Below, piece by piece: positions 15,724 through 23,262 of a stretch of 51,205 nt of DNA; within the stretch, counting starts at the first letter, position 1, and every line of letters begins with the position of its first letter. Position numbers and translations under genes: made by a program. The notes beneath the pieces are model-generated. The model did not search any database and was not told where the DNA came from. It saw nothing but the letters and a program-made list of their open reading frames with translations. The stretch spans positions 1 to 51,205 of the forward strand of contig CAMAZF010000014.1 of assembly GCA_945862985.1 (NCBI GenBank), given 5' to 3'. This DNA comes from Bordetella parapertussis. GTDB lineage: Bacteria; Pseudomonadota; Gammaproteobacteria; Burkholderiales; Burkholderiaceae_A.

Positions 15724-16594
15724 GAGCACTCCTTGATAGGGCGGGTTGATTGTGAGACCGATCGATGGGACTGGTCTTGGGGTTGGTCATCTCGAGTTCA
15801 TCGAAGATGAGGTCGGTGTCGGAGCCGTAAAGCTCTCGAATCTGTTGTTCCGTGAGACTGGCTGACAGCCCGTCATAAACGATCTGACCGTCTCGAAGCG
15901 CCACCACGCGCTGGCAGTATTTCAGCGCCACGGCCACTTGGTGAAGCGAAACAAGTACTGTGCAGCCGCGTTGATTGAGCGCGACCAACAGCTCCATCAC
16001 CTTGCGGGAGGACTCTGGATCTAGGCTGGCAATGGGCTCGTCCGCCAAGACCAGATCGGCCTCTTGTGTGATGGCTCGCGCAATGGCTACGCGTTGTTGT
16101 TGGCCACCGGAGAGCAGCCTCGCTCTTTTGAAGACCTGCTCATCAATGCCCACTTGGATGAGGGCATCAATCGCCTTGAGTTTGACTTCGCGGGGGAACA
16201 ACCCCGTCAGGCTTCGCCAGGTGGGGACCTTCGAGAGCGCGCCCACGCAGACATTCGTGAGAACGGACAGGCGATTGACCAGATTGAACTGCTGAAAGAT
16301 GGTGGCGATGCCGCGGCGAATCGTTCTGGTGTTGGGGGAGAGGCGGCCGCCCTGTTGCAACACTTCTCCCTTGACTGCGATTCGGCTCTCGCTGCCAGCG
16401 TCTGCGATGTGTAGACCACTGATGCTGCGCAGGAGCGTTGACTTTCCTGAGCCCGAGGCGCCTAAAAGCGCGACCATCTCACCCGCCTGAACTGTGAGGC
16501 TGACCCCGTTGAGGGCCTTCTTGGCGCGGTTACCCTTCCCGAAGCTCTTGCTGAGCGCGGTGATCTGAAGGTGAGGAACGGAAGTCTCGGACAT
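15704..16594 (-). CDS. phnC: Phosphonate ABC transporter ATP-binding protein PhnC
   Basis: PhnC is the ATPase of the phosphonate importer PhnCDE and the first gene of the operon. The 296-residue product has Walker A (GASGSGKST), the Q-loop [17 protein letters not shown], which is typical of PhnC, the signature [12 protein letters not shown] and Walker B ([12 protein letters not shown]). About 35 extra residues follow the usual end. No ribosome binding site is visible before ATG 16594; instead a GC-rich hairpin touches the start codon. A Pho box lies 24 bases upstream. Confidence 0.93.
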   Translation of the reverse strand: MSETSVPHLQITALSKSFGKGNRAKKALNGVSLTVQAGEMVALLGASGSGKSTLLRSISGLHIADAGSESRIAVKGEVLQQGGRLSPNTRTIRRGIATIFQQFNLVNRLSVLTNVCVGALSKVPTWRSLTGLFPREVKLKAIDALIQVGIDEQVFKRARLLSGGQQQRVAIARAITQEADLVLADEPIASLDPESSRKVMELLVALNQRGCTVLVSLHQVAVALKYCQRVVALRDGQIVYDGLSASLTEQQIRELYGSDTDLIFDELEMTNPKTSPIDRSHNQPALSRSAHEAFAS

Positions 16595-16617
16595 GGCGCC
16601 GAGTGTGGCGCCACATC

Positions 16618-16634
16618 ATGACAATCCGATGACT
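16618..16634 (-). promoter_or_regulatory. Pho box upstream of phnC
   Basis: Read on the minus strand, two PhoB half-sites AGTCAT and TGTCAT follow each other with starts exactly 11 bases apart, separated by CGGAT. This is the arrangement of a Pho box (consensus TGTCAT repeats in 11-base phase). It lies between the end of the PCu(A)C gene and phnC, 24 bases before the phnC ATG. It implies induction of phnCDEGHIJKLM by PhoB when phosphate is low. Confidence 0.75.
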
Positions 16635-17110
16635 TAATGTTTCATGTGGCCGTGGTGACCCTCCTGCTTCATGGCAGCGGCCCGATCGACGACAGGTATC
16701 GAGACTTTGACCTCTCCAGCCTTCTCGAAGACCAGGGTGGCATCAATGGTCTCGCCCGCCTTGAGCGCGCGCTTAAGGCCGATGAGCATGAGGTGATCCC
16801 CTCCGGGAGCCATCTTGATGGTGCCCCCGGCGGGAAGTTCCACATCCTTCATTTCACGCATCACCATTTTTCCGTCTTGGTGGCTCATGCTGTGAAGTTC
16901 ACCGCGACCCACCACGCTTGCGGGAAATTTCACAGCCTTGAGGCGGTCTGCCGACTTGCCGTGGTTATGGATCTCAACAAACGCGGCTGCATTGGGCTGG
17001 CCCTCACGGGTTGCAAAGGCCTGGGGCTTGACCACCATGATGTCGGCGGCCACAGCCGAAAGTCCAGTCAGGGTCAGCGCGAATGCGGTCAAAGTTCGTG
17101 CAATGTTCAT
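16634..17110 (-). CDS. PCu(A)C-type periplasmic copper chaperone
   Basis: This 158-residue exported protein belongs to the PCu(A)C family, which binds Cu(I) in the periplasm and delivers it to cytochrome oxidase. A signal peptide (MNIARTLTAFALTLTGLSAVAA) is followed by the cupredoxin-like domain with the ligand set H-S-M-S-H, MVMREM and GGDHLMLIGL (the HxM pair). A histidine-rich tail (HHGHMKH) adds metal sites. The start ATG 17110 has GAGAGG upstream. Its 3' end abuts the Pho box of the phn operon. It is divergent from the ClC gene. Confidence 0.9.
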   Translation of the reverse strand: MNIARTLTAFALTLTGLSAVAADIMVVKPQAFATREGQPNAAAFVEIHNHGKSADRLKAVKFPASVVGRGELHSMSHQDGKMVMREMKDVELPAGGTIKMAPGGDHLMLIGLKRALKAGETIDATLVFEKAGEVKVSIPVVDRAAAMKQEGHHGHMKH

Positions 17111-17156
17111 AAAGCCTCTCGTAAGTATCAGAAAAATAGGGGTAATATTCGGGCAA

Positions 17157-18500
17157 ATGCGATCTCTCATCCGCAAAGCCCTGGCCGCAGACCGAGGGCG
17201 ACTCCAGCGCAATACGGAACGCACGCGAGATTATCTCTCGCTCTTTGGTGGCGCAGCCATCGTCGCTTTGTGTGTGATCGCGCTGGCACGGGTGGCCGAT
17301 GCAGCTTTGTACTGGGGCGAAGACCTCTTTGACGCCTATCCCTGGGCCTTCCTCATCCTGACTCCGCTGGGTTTTGCGCTCATTCGTTACGTCACGTTTG
17401 CCTATGCCCCGTTTGCGGCCGGCAGCGGCATTCCCCAGACCATGGCGGCCATTCGGGTCCGAGACGTGCAGACTCAGTTGGGTCAATTTCTCTCTCCCCT
17501 TCAGGTTGCACTCAAGATGGTTCTTGTCTGCGTGGGCCTCGCCTGCGGGGCATCCATTGGCCGCGAGGGGCCGTCTATTCAGGTCGGAGCGGCTGCCATG
17601 TTGGCCTGGGCCCACCGGTTTGGAGGAAAGCTCCGTGTGCCAACCGATGCGCTGATCGTGGCGGGCGGCGCCGGCGGCCTGGCTGCTGCGTTCAATACGC
17701 CGCTGGCCGGAATTGTGTTTGCCATGGAGGAACTCGCCAAGGGCAGGAGCATGCGCCAGACCTGGTTTGTGCTGATGACCATTCTGGGCGCAGGCTTCAT
17801 CTCTCTGGCGTTGCAGGGCAATTACGACTTTTTTCCCATTTACGTCCGGAACCCAACGCACCCCGAGTTCCTCGCCTGGATGAGCATTTCAGTGGTGTGT
17901 GGGCTGATGGCGGGTTTGATGTGTTGGCTGCTGGTGAACGTAGGCCCTCGACTGGTCCCAGAATCCAAGACAGCATTGCACGCAGCGCTGGTTGCGGGCT
18001 TTCTGGGCATATTGGTCGCAGGCATTGCGTTGCTGACAGACGGGGAGACGATTGGCACGGGTTACCACGCGGCCTCAGACCTGCTCAATACGCCCCTGGA
18101 TCTCTCGCACGAACTAGGCTTTAGTCTCCTCAAGATGCTCAGTACGGTCTTGAGCTATCTCTCGGGGATTCCAGGCGGCATTTTTACGCCGTCGCTCTCG
18201 ATTGGAGCGGGACTGGGCTATGACTTCGCTTTGCTCTTCGACCTGCGAGAGGGGCGTCAGATGCTGGTGCTCATTGGGATGACAGCCTTCCTCGCCGGTG
18301 TGGTACAGGCCCCTGTGACCGCGACCGTGATTGTGATGGAGATGACCTCTAGCCAAGACCAGTTCATGAGCCTCATGCTGTCTGCAGTGATCGCCACTCT
18401 CGTGGCCAAAAGCATTTCACGAACCAGCCTGTATGAAATTCTGGCGCGTCGCCTGATTGAAGGGCTTCAGCCTCATACAAAAAAACTATCTGAAACATGA
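17157..18500 (+). CDS. ClC-family chloride/proton antiporter
   Basis: The 447-residue inner-membrane protein is a ClC transporter, normally a Cl-/H+ exchanger in bacteria. The three anion-site motifs are present: GSGIPQ, GREGPSIQVGA with the gating glutamate, and GGIFTPSLSIGAGLG. The internal proton glutamate appears in FAMEELAKG, and VVQAPVTATVIVMEMT follows near the end. No CBS domain is attached. The start ATG 17157 is chosen over upstream frames because the membrane domain begins soon after it. It is divergent from the copper chaperone, with 46 bases between. Confidence 0.93.
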   Translation: MRSLIRKALAADRGRLQRNTERTRDYLSLFGGAAIVALCVIALARVADAALYWGEDLFDAYPWAFLILTPLGFALIRYVTFAYAPFAAGSGIPQTMAAIRVRDVQTQLGQFLSPLQVALKMVLVCVGLACGASIGREGPSIQVGAAAMLAWAHRFGGKLRVPTDALIVAGGAGGLAAAFNTPLAGIVFAMEELAKGRSMRQTWFVLMTILGAGFISLALQGNYDFFPIYVRNPTHPEFLAWMSISVVCGLMAGLMCWLLVNVGPRLVPESKTALHAALVAGFLGILVAGIALLTDGETIGTGYHAASDLLNTPLDLSHELGFSLLKMLSTVLSYLSGIPGGIFTPSLSIGAGLGYDFALLFDLREGRQMLVLIGMTAFLAGVVQAPVTATVIVMEMTSSQDQFMSLMLSAVIATLVAKSISRTSLYEILARRLIEGLQPHTKKLSET

Positions 18501-18527
18501 AAACAAACAATTAGATTAATTTTCATG
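18496..18527. promoter_or_regulatory. Inverted repeat upstream of ahpC
   Basis: CATGAAAA (18496-18503) and TTTTCATG (18520-18527) form a perfect eight-base inverted repeat around an AT-rich 16-base spacer containing TTAGATTAA. It is 78 bases before ahpC in an unusually AT-rich stretch. It could be an operator for a peroxide-responsive regulator or part of the promoter; it does not fit the OxyR consensus well. Confidence 0.35.
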
Positions 18528-18604
18528 GGGCGCTCATGATTCCTCTCGTGCTGCAACAAAACAGCACGCCCCCAACTTCTCAACACACAAAAAGAGGAAT
18601 CATC

Positions 18605-19168
18605 ATGTCGCTCATCAACACCACCGTGAAGCCTTTCAAGGCCACTGCGTACCACAATGGTAAGTTTGTCGAAGTCACTGACCAAGCCTTTCTGGGCAAG
18701 TGGTCCGTCGTGTTCTTCTACCCCGCCGATTTCACGTTCGTCTGCCCCACTGAACTGGGTGACCTCGCCGATCATTACGACACCTTCAAAGCGCTTGGCG
18801 TGGAAATCTACGGTGTGTCCACGGATACCCACTTTACCCACAAGGCTTGGCATGACACCTCCGAGACCATCGGTAAGGTGAACTACCCCCTCATCGGCGA
18901 CCCCACCGGCACCATCACCCGCAACTTCGAAGTGATGATCGAGGAAGAGGGCCTGGCGCTGCGCGGAACATTCGTGATCAACCCCGAGGGCCAGATCAAG
19001 CTCTGCGAAATTCACGACAACGGCATTGGCCGTGACGCGACTGAGCTGCTTCGTAAGGTTCAGGCTGCTCAGTACATCGCCAAGAACCCCGGTCAGGTCT
19101 GCCCCGCAAAGTGGACCCCCGGTGCCGAGACGCTTGCTCCTTCGCTCGACCTGGTCGGCAAGATCTAA
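18605..19168 (+). CDS. ahpC: Alkyl hydroperoxide reductase subunit AhpC
   Basis: AhpC is a typical two-cysteine peroxiredoxin that reduces hydrogen peroxide, organic peroxides and peroxynitrite in the cytoplasm. The 187-residue product has the peroxidatic cysteine in [14 protein letters not shown] and the resolving cysteine in [11 protein letters not shown], plus the GTFVINPEG strand. A good ribosome binding site (AAGAGGAA) precedes the ATG. It is followed by ahpF, its reductase, with a hairpin between them. Confidence 0.97.
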   Translation: MSLINTTVKPFKATAYHNGKFVEVTDQAFLGKWSVVFFYPADFTFVCPTELGDLADHYDTFKALGVEIYGVSTDTHFTHKAWHDTSETIGKVNYPLIGDPTGTITRNFEVMIEEEGLALRGTFVINPEGQIKLCEIHDNGIGRDATELLRKVQAAQYIAKNPGQVCPAKWTPGAETLAPSLDLVGKI

Positions 19169-19182
19169 GTCCAGCTTCGCAT

Positions 19183-19202
19183 CCCCCGTCCTCGGGCGGG
19201 GG
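19183..19202 (+). terminator. Hairpin between ahpC and ahpF
   Basis: CCCCCG and CGGGGG close a hairpin with further CC/GG pairing in the loop, followed by CTTTAT. It stands 14 bases after the ahpC stop. The weak T run suggests partial termination that leaves more ahpC than ahpF message, or 3' end protection of ahpC. Confidence 0.6.
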
Positions 19203-19233
19203 CTTTATCGATTTCGTTCGTCGAGGAAACACC

Positions 19234-20823
19234 ATGATCAATGACACCCTTCAGGCCCAGCTCAAGGCCTATCTCGAAAAGATCGCTCACCCCGTCGAGC
19301 TGGTGGCCTCGCTCGACGAATCCAAAGGTGCTCAAGAGATCCGCGATCTGCTTCAGACCATTGCCGGCCTGTCCGACAAGGTCTCTGCGCGTTTTGACGG
19401 CACCCAGAGTCGTCGTCCTTCATTCCAGATTCGACGCGAGGGCACGCAGACTGGACTGCACTTTGCAGCGGTCCCTCTCGGGCACGAGTTCACCTCTCTC
19501 GTCCTGGCCTTGCTCTGGTCCGGTGGCCATCCCCCCAAAGTGGACAGTGAGAGCCTAGACAGCATTCGGGCGCTGAAAGGCGAATACCGGTTTGAGGTCT
19601 TCATGTCCCTCTCCTGCCACAACTGCCCAGATGTGGTTCAGGCGCTCTCCCTCATGGCCGTGCTCAACTCTGGCGTCGAGACCGTGGTCATTGATGGCGC
19701 GCTCTATCAGGATGAGGTCAATGCGCGTCAGATCATGGCCGTGCCCATGGTCTTTCTGAATGGCGAGCTCTTTGGCTCTGGACGCATGACGCTCGAGGAG
19801 ATCCTCGCCAAACTGGACACAGGCAGCGCCGATAAAGAGCGGGCTAAGATCGATGCCAAGGATCCGTTTGATGTACTGGTGGTGGGGGGTGGGCCTGCTG
19901 GCTCGGCCGCGGCCGTCTATGCAGCCCGAAAGGGTCTGCGCACTGGGGTGGCTGCTGAACGATTTGGTGGCCAGACCAATGACACGCTGGGCATAGAGAA
20001 TTACATCTCCGTTCTGGAAACGAACGGTCCCAAGTTTGCGGCCGATCTCGAGGCGCATGTGCGTCATTACGAGGTCGACATCATGAATCTTCAGCGTGCA
20101 GAGAAGTTGGTGCCACCCGAGCAGCCTGGTGGGTTGGTGGAGGTGCACCTGGCCAACGGCGGAGTGCTTCGTTCTCGATCCGTCATTCTCTCGACCGGCG
20201 CGCGCTGGAGAAATGTCAATGTTCCCGGAGAGCAGGAATACAAGAACAGGGGCGTGGCCTACTGCCCACACTGCGATGGTCCCCTGTTCAAGGGCAAGCG
20301 CGTCGCAGTGATTGGCGGTGGGAATTCTGGGGTTGAGGCAGCCATCGACCTCGCCGGAGTGGTGGGACATGTCACGGTGGTGGAATTCGCGGATCAGCTC
20401 AAGGCGGATGCGGTCCTGGTGGCAAAGCTCAAGAGCCTGAAGAACGCCAGCATTGTGCTCAACGCGCAGACCACCGAGATCACCGGTGACGGCAAGACCG
20501 TCCATGGGCTGCGCTACAAAGACCGCACCTCAGGTCAGGAGCAGGCCATCGAGCTTGAGGGTGTGTTTGTGCAGATCGGTCTGGTGCCAAACACAGAGTG
20601 GCTCAAGGGCACCATCGAGCTCAGCCGATTCGGCGAGATTGTGGTGGACCATCATGGCGCAACCAACGCCCACGGCGTGTTTGCTGCAGGGGATGCAACC
20701 ACAGTCCCCTACAAGCAGATCGTGATTGCTGCGGGTGATGGCGCAAAGGCCGCCCTGGGCGCCTTTGACTATCTGATTCGAAGCTCAGTGCCTGAGGCAG
20801 AGTCAGTTGCCGCTGAAGCATAG
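19234..20823 (+). CDS. ahpF: Alkyl hydroperoxide reductase subunit F
   Basis: AhpF is the NADH-dependent flavoprotein disulfide reductase that regenerates AhpC. The 529-residue product has two amino-terminal thioredoxin-like folds, the second with the redox pair in [13 protein letters not shown], then the FAD domain ([21 protein letters not shown]), the active-site disulfide YCPHCDGP and the NAD(H) domain ([16 protein letters not shown]). The start ATG 19234 has CGAGGAAA upstream. The frame continues upstream through ahpC but that part is a shadow. Length and domain order are standard. Confidence 0.97.
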   Translation: MINDTLQAQLKAYLEKIAHPVELVASLDESKGAQEIRDLLQTIAGLSDKVSARFDGTQSRRPSFQIRREGTQTGLHFAAVPLGHEFTSLVLALLWSGGHPPKVDSESLDSIRALKGEYRFEVFMSLSCHNCPDVVQALSLMAVLNSGVETVVIDGALYQDEVNARQIMAVPMVFLNGELFGSGRMTLEEILAKLDTGSADKERAKIDAKDPFDVLVVGGGPAGSAAAVYAARKGLRTGVAAERFGGQTNDTLGIENYISVLETNGPKFAADLEAHVRHYEVDIMNLQRAEKLVPPEQPGGLVEVHLANGGVLRSRSVILSTGARWRNVNVPGEQEYKNRGVAYCPHCDGPLFKGKRVAVIGGGNSGVEAAIDLAGVVGHVTVVEFADQLKADAVLVAKLKSLKNASIVLNAQTTEITGDGKTVHGLRYKDRTSGQEQAIELEGVFVQIGLVPNTEWLKGTIELSRFGEIVVDHHGATNAHGVFAAGDATTVPYKQIVIAAGDGAKAALGAFDYLIRSSVPEAESVAAEA

Positions 20824-20838
20824 TTGCAGTGGGGGCAG

Positions 20839-20877
20839 AGCCCGGTCCGTCATCAGCGGGCCGGGCTTTGTTTTTAT
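20839..20877 (+). terminator. Rho-independent terminator after ahpF
   Basis: AGCCCGG and CCGGGCT pair around a 15-base loop and are followed by TTTGTTTTTATT. It lies 16 bases after the ahpF stop and ends the ahpC-ahpF unit. Confidence 0.85.
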
Positions 20878-20894
20878 TGCTGCAGAATGCACAG

Positions 20895-21230
20895 ATGATT
20901 AAAGACCCAAATTCTGTGAGAGCACCAGCCGGCCTTGAGTGGGTTCTGTTCAAGCGGCTGCCCTGGATCACCCTGGTTGGAGTGCTCGTGTTCGCGGTGT
21001 TGTGGCTGCTGGTCGGGCATTGGCCTTGGACAGGGGGTCCACATGAAGTGGAGGCCGCCATCACACAGGCGGAGTTCACCCTCATTGGTGCTTTGATCTT
21101 TTTCTTCACCATGGTGGTGACCGTGCTGGTCGGTTGTGTGGTGGTCATCATCATGAAAGGCCCTGCCTACACCTCTACAGATTCATACTGGGTAGAGGAC
21201 GCAGATCGGCCCCGAGACATACGGGACTGA
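20895..21230 (+). CDS. Small membrane protein of unknown function
   Basis: The 111-residue product is not assigned to a family. Two hydrophobic segments are clear: ITLVGVLVFAVLWLLVGHW (about residues 26-45) and LIGALIFFFTMVVTVLVG (about 65-85). Short charged ends flank them (a KGPAYTSTDSYWVEDADRP tail), suggesting a two-helix inner-membrane protein with both ends on the same side. The ATG at 20895 follows the ahpF terminator closely; I see no strong ribosome binding site. Codon use looks like that of its neighbours. Confidence 0.65.
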   Translation: MIKDPNSVRAPAGLEWVLFKRLPWITLVGVLVFAVLWLLVGHWPWTGGPHEVEAAITQAEFTLIGALIFFFTMVVTVLVGCVVVIIMKGPAYTSTDSYWVEDADRPRDIRD

Positions 21231-21300
21231 CTGGACATTGATTTTTTCAATTCTGCGCTTCGAAAATAAGTATTAGATTGATTGGGCGATGGGACCGATG

Positions 21301-21324
21301 ATGTGAGGGTATAGGTACTCACAT
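21301..21324 (+). promoter_or_regulatory. Inverted repeat in the leader of the ZIP-dps unit
   Basis: ATGTGAG and CTCACAT form a perfect seven-base inverted repeat around GGTATAGGTA, 25 bases before the ZIP start codon. It could be an operator for a metal-responsive repressor or an RNA hairpin in the 5' leader. It does not match the Fur, Zur or MntR consensus sites I know. Confidence 0.4.
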
Positions 21325-21349
21325 ACAACTTCTTGTCTAGGAGAGGCAG

Positions 21350-22216
21350 ATGGCCCAGATCGCCGAACGTTGGAGCCGCCGCGGAGTGACCGCTACGGTG
21401 GGGTTGTTTGCTCTGTTGTTGGGGTTGGGGCAAATCCTCGACATCTCTCAGCCCTTGCAATGGGCAGCGATTGGCGGTGCCCTGGGCTTGGTGGGGACTG
21501 CAGCCGGGGGTGCACTCTCTCTGAGTGTTCAGCGTATTCGCCCTGAGGTCGAGGATGGCATGCTGGGCTTCGCCGCTGGCATGATGCTCGCCGCAGCAGC
21601 ATTCTCTCTGGTCCTACCAGGAATTGAACTGGGCGCTCAAGCCTGGTCATCGAGCCTCACAGCGGCCCTTATGGTCGCAATAGGCCTCGGGCTGGGTGCG
21701 GTCGCTATGACCGCCCTGGATCGAATGCTTCCCCATGAGCATGCACAACTTGGCCGCCAGGGAGGCGCTGACGCTCGAATGGATCGAGTGTGGCTGTTTG
21801 TGATGGCCATGGCGATTCACAACTTGCCCGAGGGCATGGCTGTAGGGGTTGGCTTCGCTGGCCAAGGGCTAGAGGGCGGATGGTCGCTGGCTTTGGCTAT
21901 CGCCATCCAGGACGTGCCAGAGGGGCTGGCTGTGGCGCTGGCGTTAAGGGCCGCTGGGGTGTCCTCTCCCACGGCAGCGCTCATTGCCGCAGGCTCGGGA
22001 GTCTTTGAGCCTCTCGGGGCAGCGCTGGGCTTTGTGTTCGCCTCTGCGCTTGGTGCAGCCATGCCAGTTGCCATGGGATTCGCAGCAGGCGCGATGCTGT
22101 TCATCGTCTCACATGAGGTCATTCCAGAGACGCATCGACGAGGCCACCAAGCGGCCGCAACCCGTGGTCTTATGGCAGGATTTGCCCTCATGATGATTCT
22201 TGATAACGCACTCTGA
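21350..22216 (+). CDS. ZIP-family divalent metal transporter
   Basis: The 288-residue inner-membrane protein belongs to the GufA/ZupT branch of the ZIP family, which imports zinc, iron or manganese. About eight hydrophobic segments are visible. The binuclear metal site is formed by HNLPEGMAVGVGF in the fourth helix and IQDVPEGLAVALAL in the fifth. A strong ribosome binding site (AGGAGAGG) precedes the ATG. dps starts 13 bases after its stop, so the metal brought in may be iron or manganese destined for, or buffered by, Dps; that is inference. Confidence 0.9.
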   Translation: MAQIAERWSRRGVTATVGLFALLLGLGQILDISQPLQWAAIGGALGLVGTAAGGALSLSVQRIRPEVEDGMLGFAAGMMLAAAAFSLVLPGIELGAQAWSSSLTAALMVAIGLGLGAVAMTALDRMLPHEHAQLGRQGGADARMDRVWLFVMAMAIHNLPEGMAVGVGFAGQGLEGGWSLALAIAIQDVPEGLAVALALRAAGVSSPTAALIAAGSGVFEPLGAALGFVFASALGAAMPVAMGFAAGAMLFIVSHEVIPETHRRGHQAAATRGLMAGFALMMILDNAL

Positions 22217-22229
22217 AAGGAGCCACACC

Positions 22230-22736
22230 ATGGCCAATAAGAAGTCGTCAGCCGCCAAGTCCTCTCGCCTAATCAATATTGGGATGAGTGAGGCGCATCG
22301 TGCCAAGATCGCCGATGGGCTCTCTCGCTTCCTCGCTGACAGCTACACCCTGTACCTGCAGACCCATAACTTTCATTGGAACGTGACAGGCCCAATGTTT
22401 AACTCGCTCCACACCATGTTCATGGATCAGTACACTGAGCAGTGGGCTGCACTCGACCTCATTGCTGAGCGCATTCGAGCATTGGGTTATCCGGCTCCTG
22501 GGACCTACGCCCAATACGCCAAGCTGGCCTCGGTGAAGGAAGTCTCGGGCGTTCCGAAGGCCATGGAGATGGTTCAGATCTTGGTGGACGCACATGAGAC
22601 GACTGCGCGCACAGCGCGAGGTCTTTTTGACTTGGTGAATGAAGCAAACGATCAGCCCACGGCTGACCTTCTCACCCAGCGGCTGGATGTGCACGAAAAG
22701 ACTGCTTGGATGCTGCGTAGTCTCCTAGAGGCCTAA
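22230..22736 (+). CDS. dps: DNA starvation/stationary phase protection protein Dps
   Basis: Dps forms a hollow 12-subunit shell that oxidises and stores iron using peroxide and can coat DNA. The 168-residue product has the ferroxidase signature: the His in LQTHNFHWNVTGPMF, the second His and Asp in HTMFMDQYTEQW, and a Glu in LDLIAERIRALG. The lysine-rich amino end (MANKKSSAAKSSR) could bind DNA. An AAAGGAG ribosome binding site precedes the ATG. It is cotranscribed with the ZIP transporter. Confidence 0.95.
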   Translation: MANKKSSAAKSSRLINIGMSEAHRAKIADGLSRFLADSYTLYLQTHNFHWNVTGPMFNSLHTMFMDQYTEQWAALDLIAERIRALGYPAPGTYAQYAKLASVKEVSGVPKAMEMVQILVDAHETTARTARGLFDLVNEANDQPTADLLTQRLDVHEKTAWMLRSLLEA

Positions 22737-22744
22737 ACCTGAGC

Positions 22745-23209
22745 TTACGTTTGGATAGCCTGAAGCACCCACCGCTTCAGGCTGTTGACATCCATCGCGC
22801 CAGCCTGCCTGGCCAGCTCTTGCCCACGCAGGAAAACGGCCATCGTCGGAATGCTGCGAACATTGAATTGCTGCGCCAGCGTGGGCTCATTCTGAGTGTT
22901 GACCTTCAGGAATCGCAGTGTGGACAAATCCCGCGCCGCCTGTTCGAACGCGGGCGCCATGATTCTGCAGGGACCACACCAAGGGGCCCAGAAGTCCACG
23001 ATCACAGGCACGTCTGACTGATTGACCAGACGGCTAAAGGTGTCTGCGCGAGCATCGATGGGCTCGGAAGTGAAAAGAGGCTGATGGCACTTTCCGCACG
23101 TAGGCGCTTCAGTGAGGCGGTGCGCTGGCACTCGGTTCAATGCGAGGCAATGCGAGCAGGGGAGTACGAGGCTGTCTGAGCTGGGGGCGTTTGCAGTGTT
23201 CATACGCAT
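22745..23209 (-). CDS. trxC: Thioredoxin 2 (TrxC)
   Basis: TrxC is a cytoplasmic thioredoxin with an extra amino-terminal zinc-binding module. The 154-residue product has the two CxxC zinc pairs (LPCSHCLAL and PTCGKCHQP), then the thioredoxin fold with active site WAPWCGPCR and the cis-proline in RSIPTMAVF. The start is ATG 23209 or the ATG two codons later. A terminator hairpin ends only five bases before the start, leaving little space for a promoter or ribosome binding site. Confidence 0.95.
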   Translation of the reverse strand: MRMNTANAPSSDSLVLPCSHCLALNRVPAHRLTEAPTCGKCHQPLFTSEPIDARADTFSRLVNQSDVPVIVDFWAPWCGPCRIMAPAFEQAARDLSTLRFLKVNTQNEPTLAQQFNVRSIPTMAVFLRGQELARQAGAMDVNSLKRWVLQAIQT

Positions 23210-23214
23210 AGTTT

Positions 23215-23239
23215 AAAAAAAACCCCGGCAAGCCGGGGT
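23215..23239 (-). terminator. Rho-independent terminator after the di-haem peroxidase gene
   Basis: On the minus strand ACCCCGGC and GCCGGGGT pair with a two- to three-base loop, followed by eight T residues. It ends transcription from the peroxidase gene and directly precedes trxC, which runs in the same direction. Confidence 0.88.
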
Positions 23240-23262
23240 GTACGCCAAGGAGAGAGGGCGAC

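Noticed and set aside
17004-17861. 285-codon minus-strand frame opposite the ClC gene
   Set aside because: Shadow of the ClC gene, which has all its ion-site motifs.
18480-18604. OxyR site in front of ahpC
   Set aside because: ATAG/CTAT elements are not found in the required 10- to 11-base phasing; only the CATGAAAA/TTTTCATG repeat stands out.
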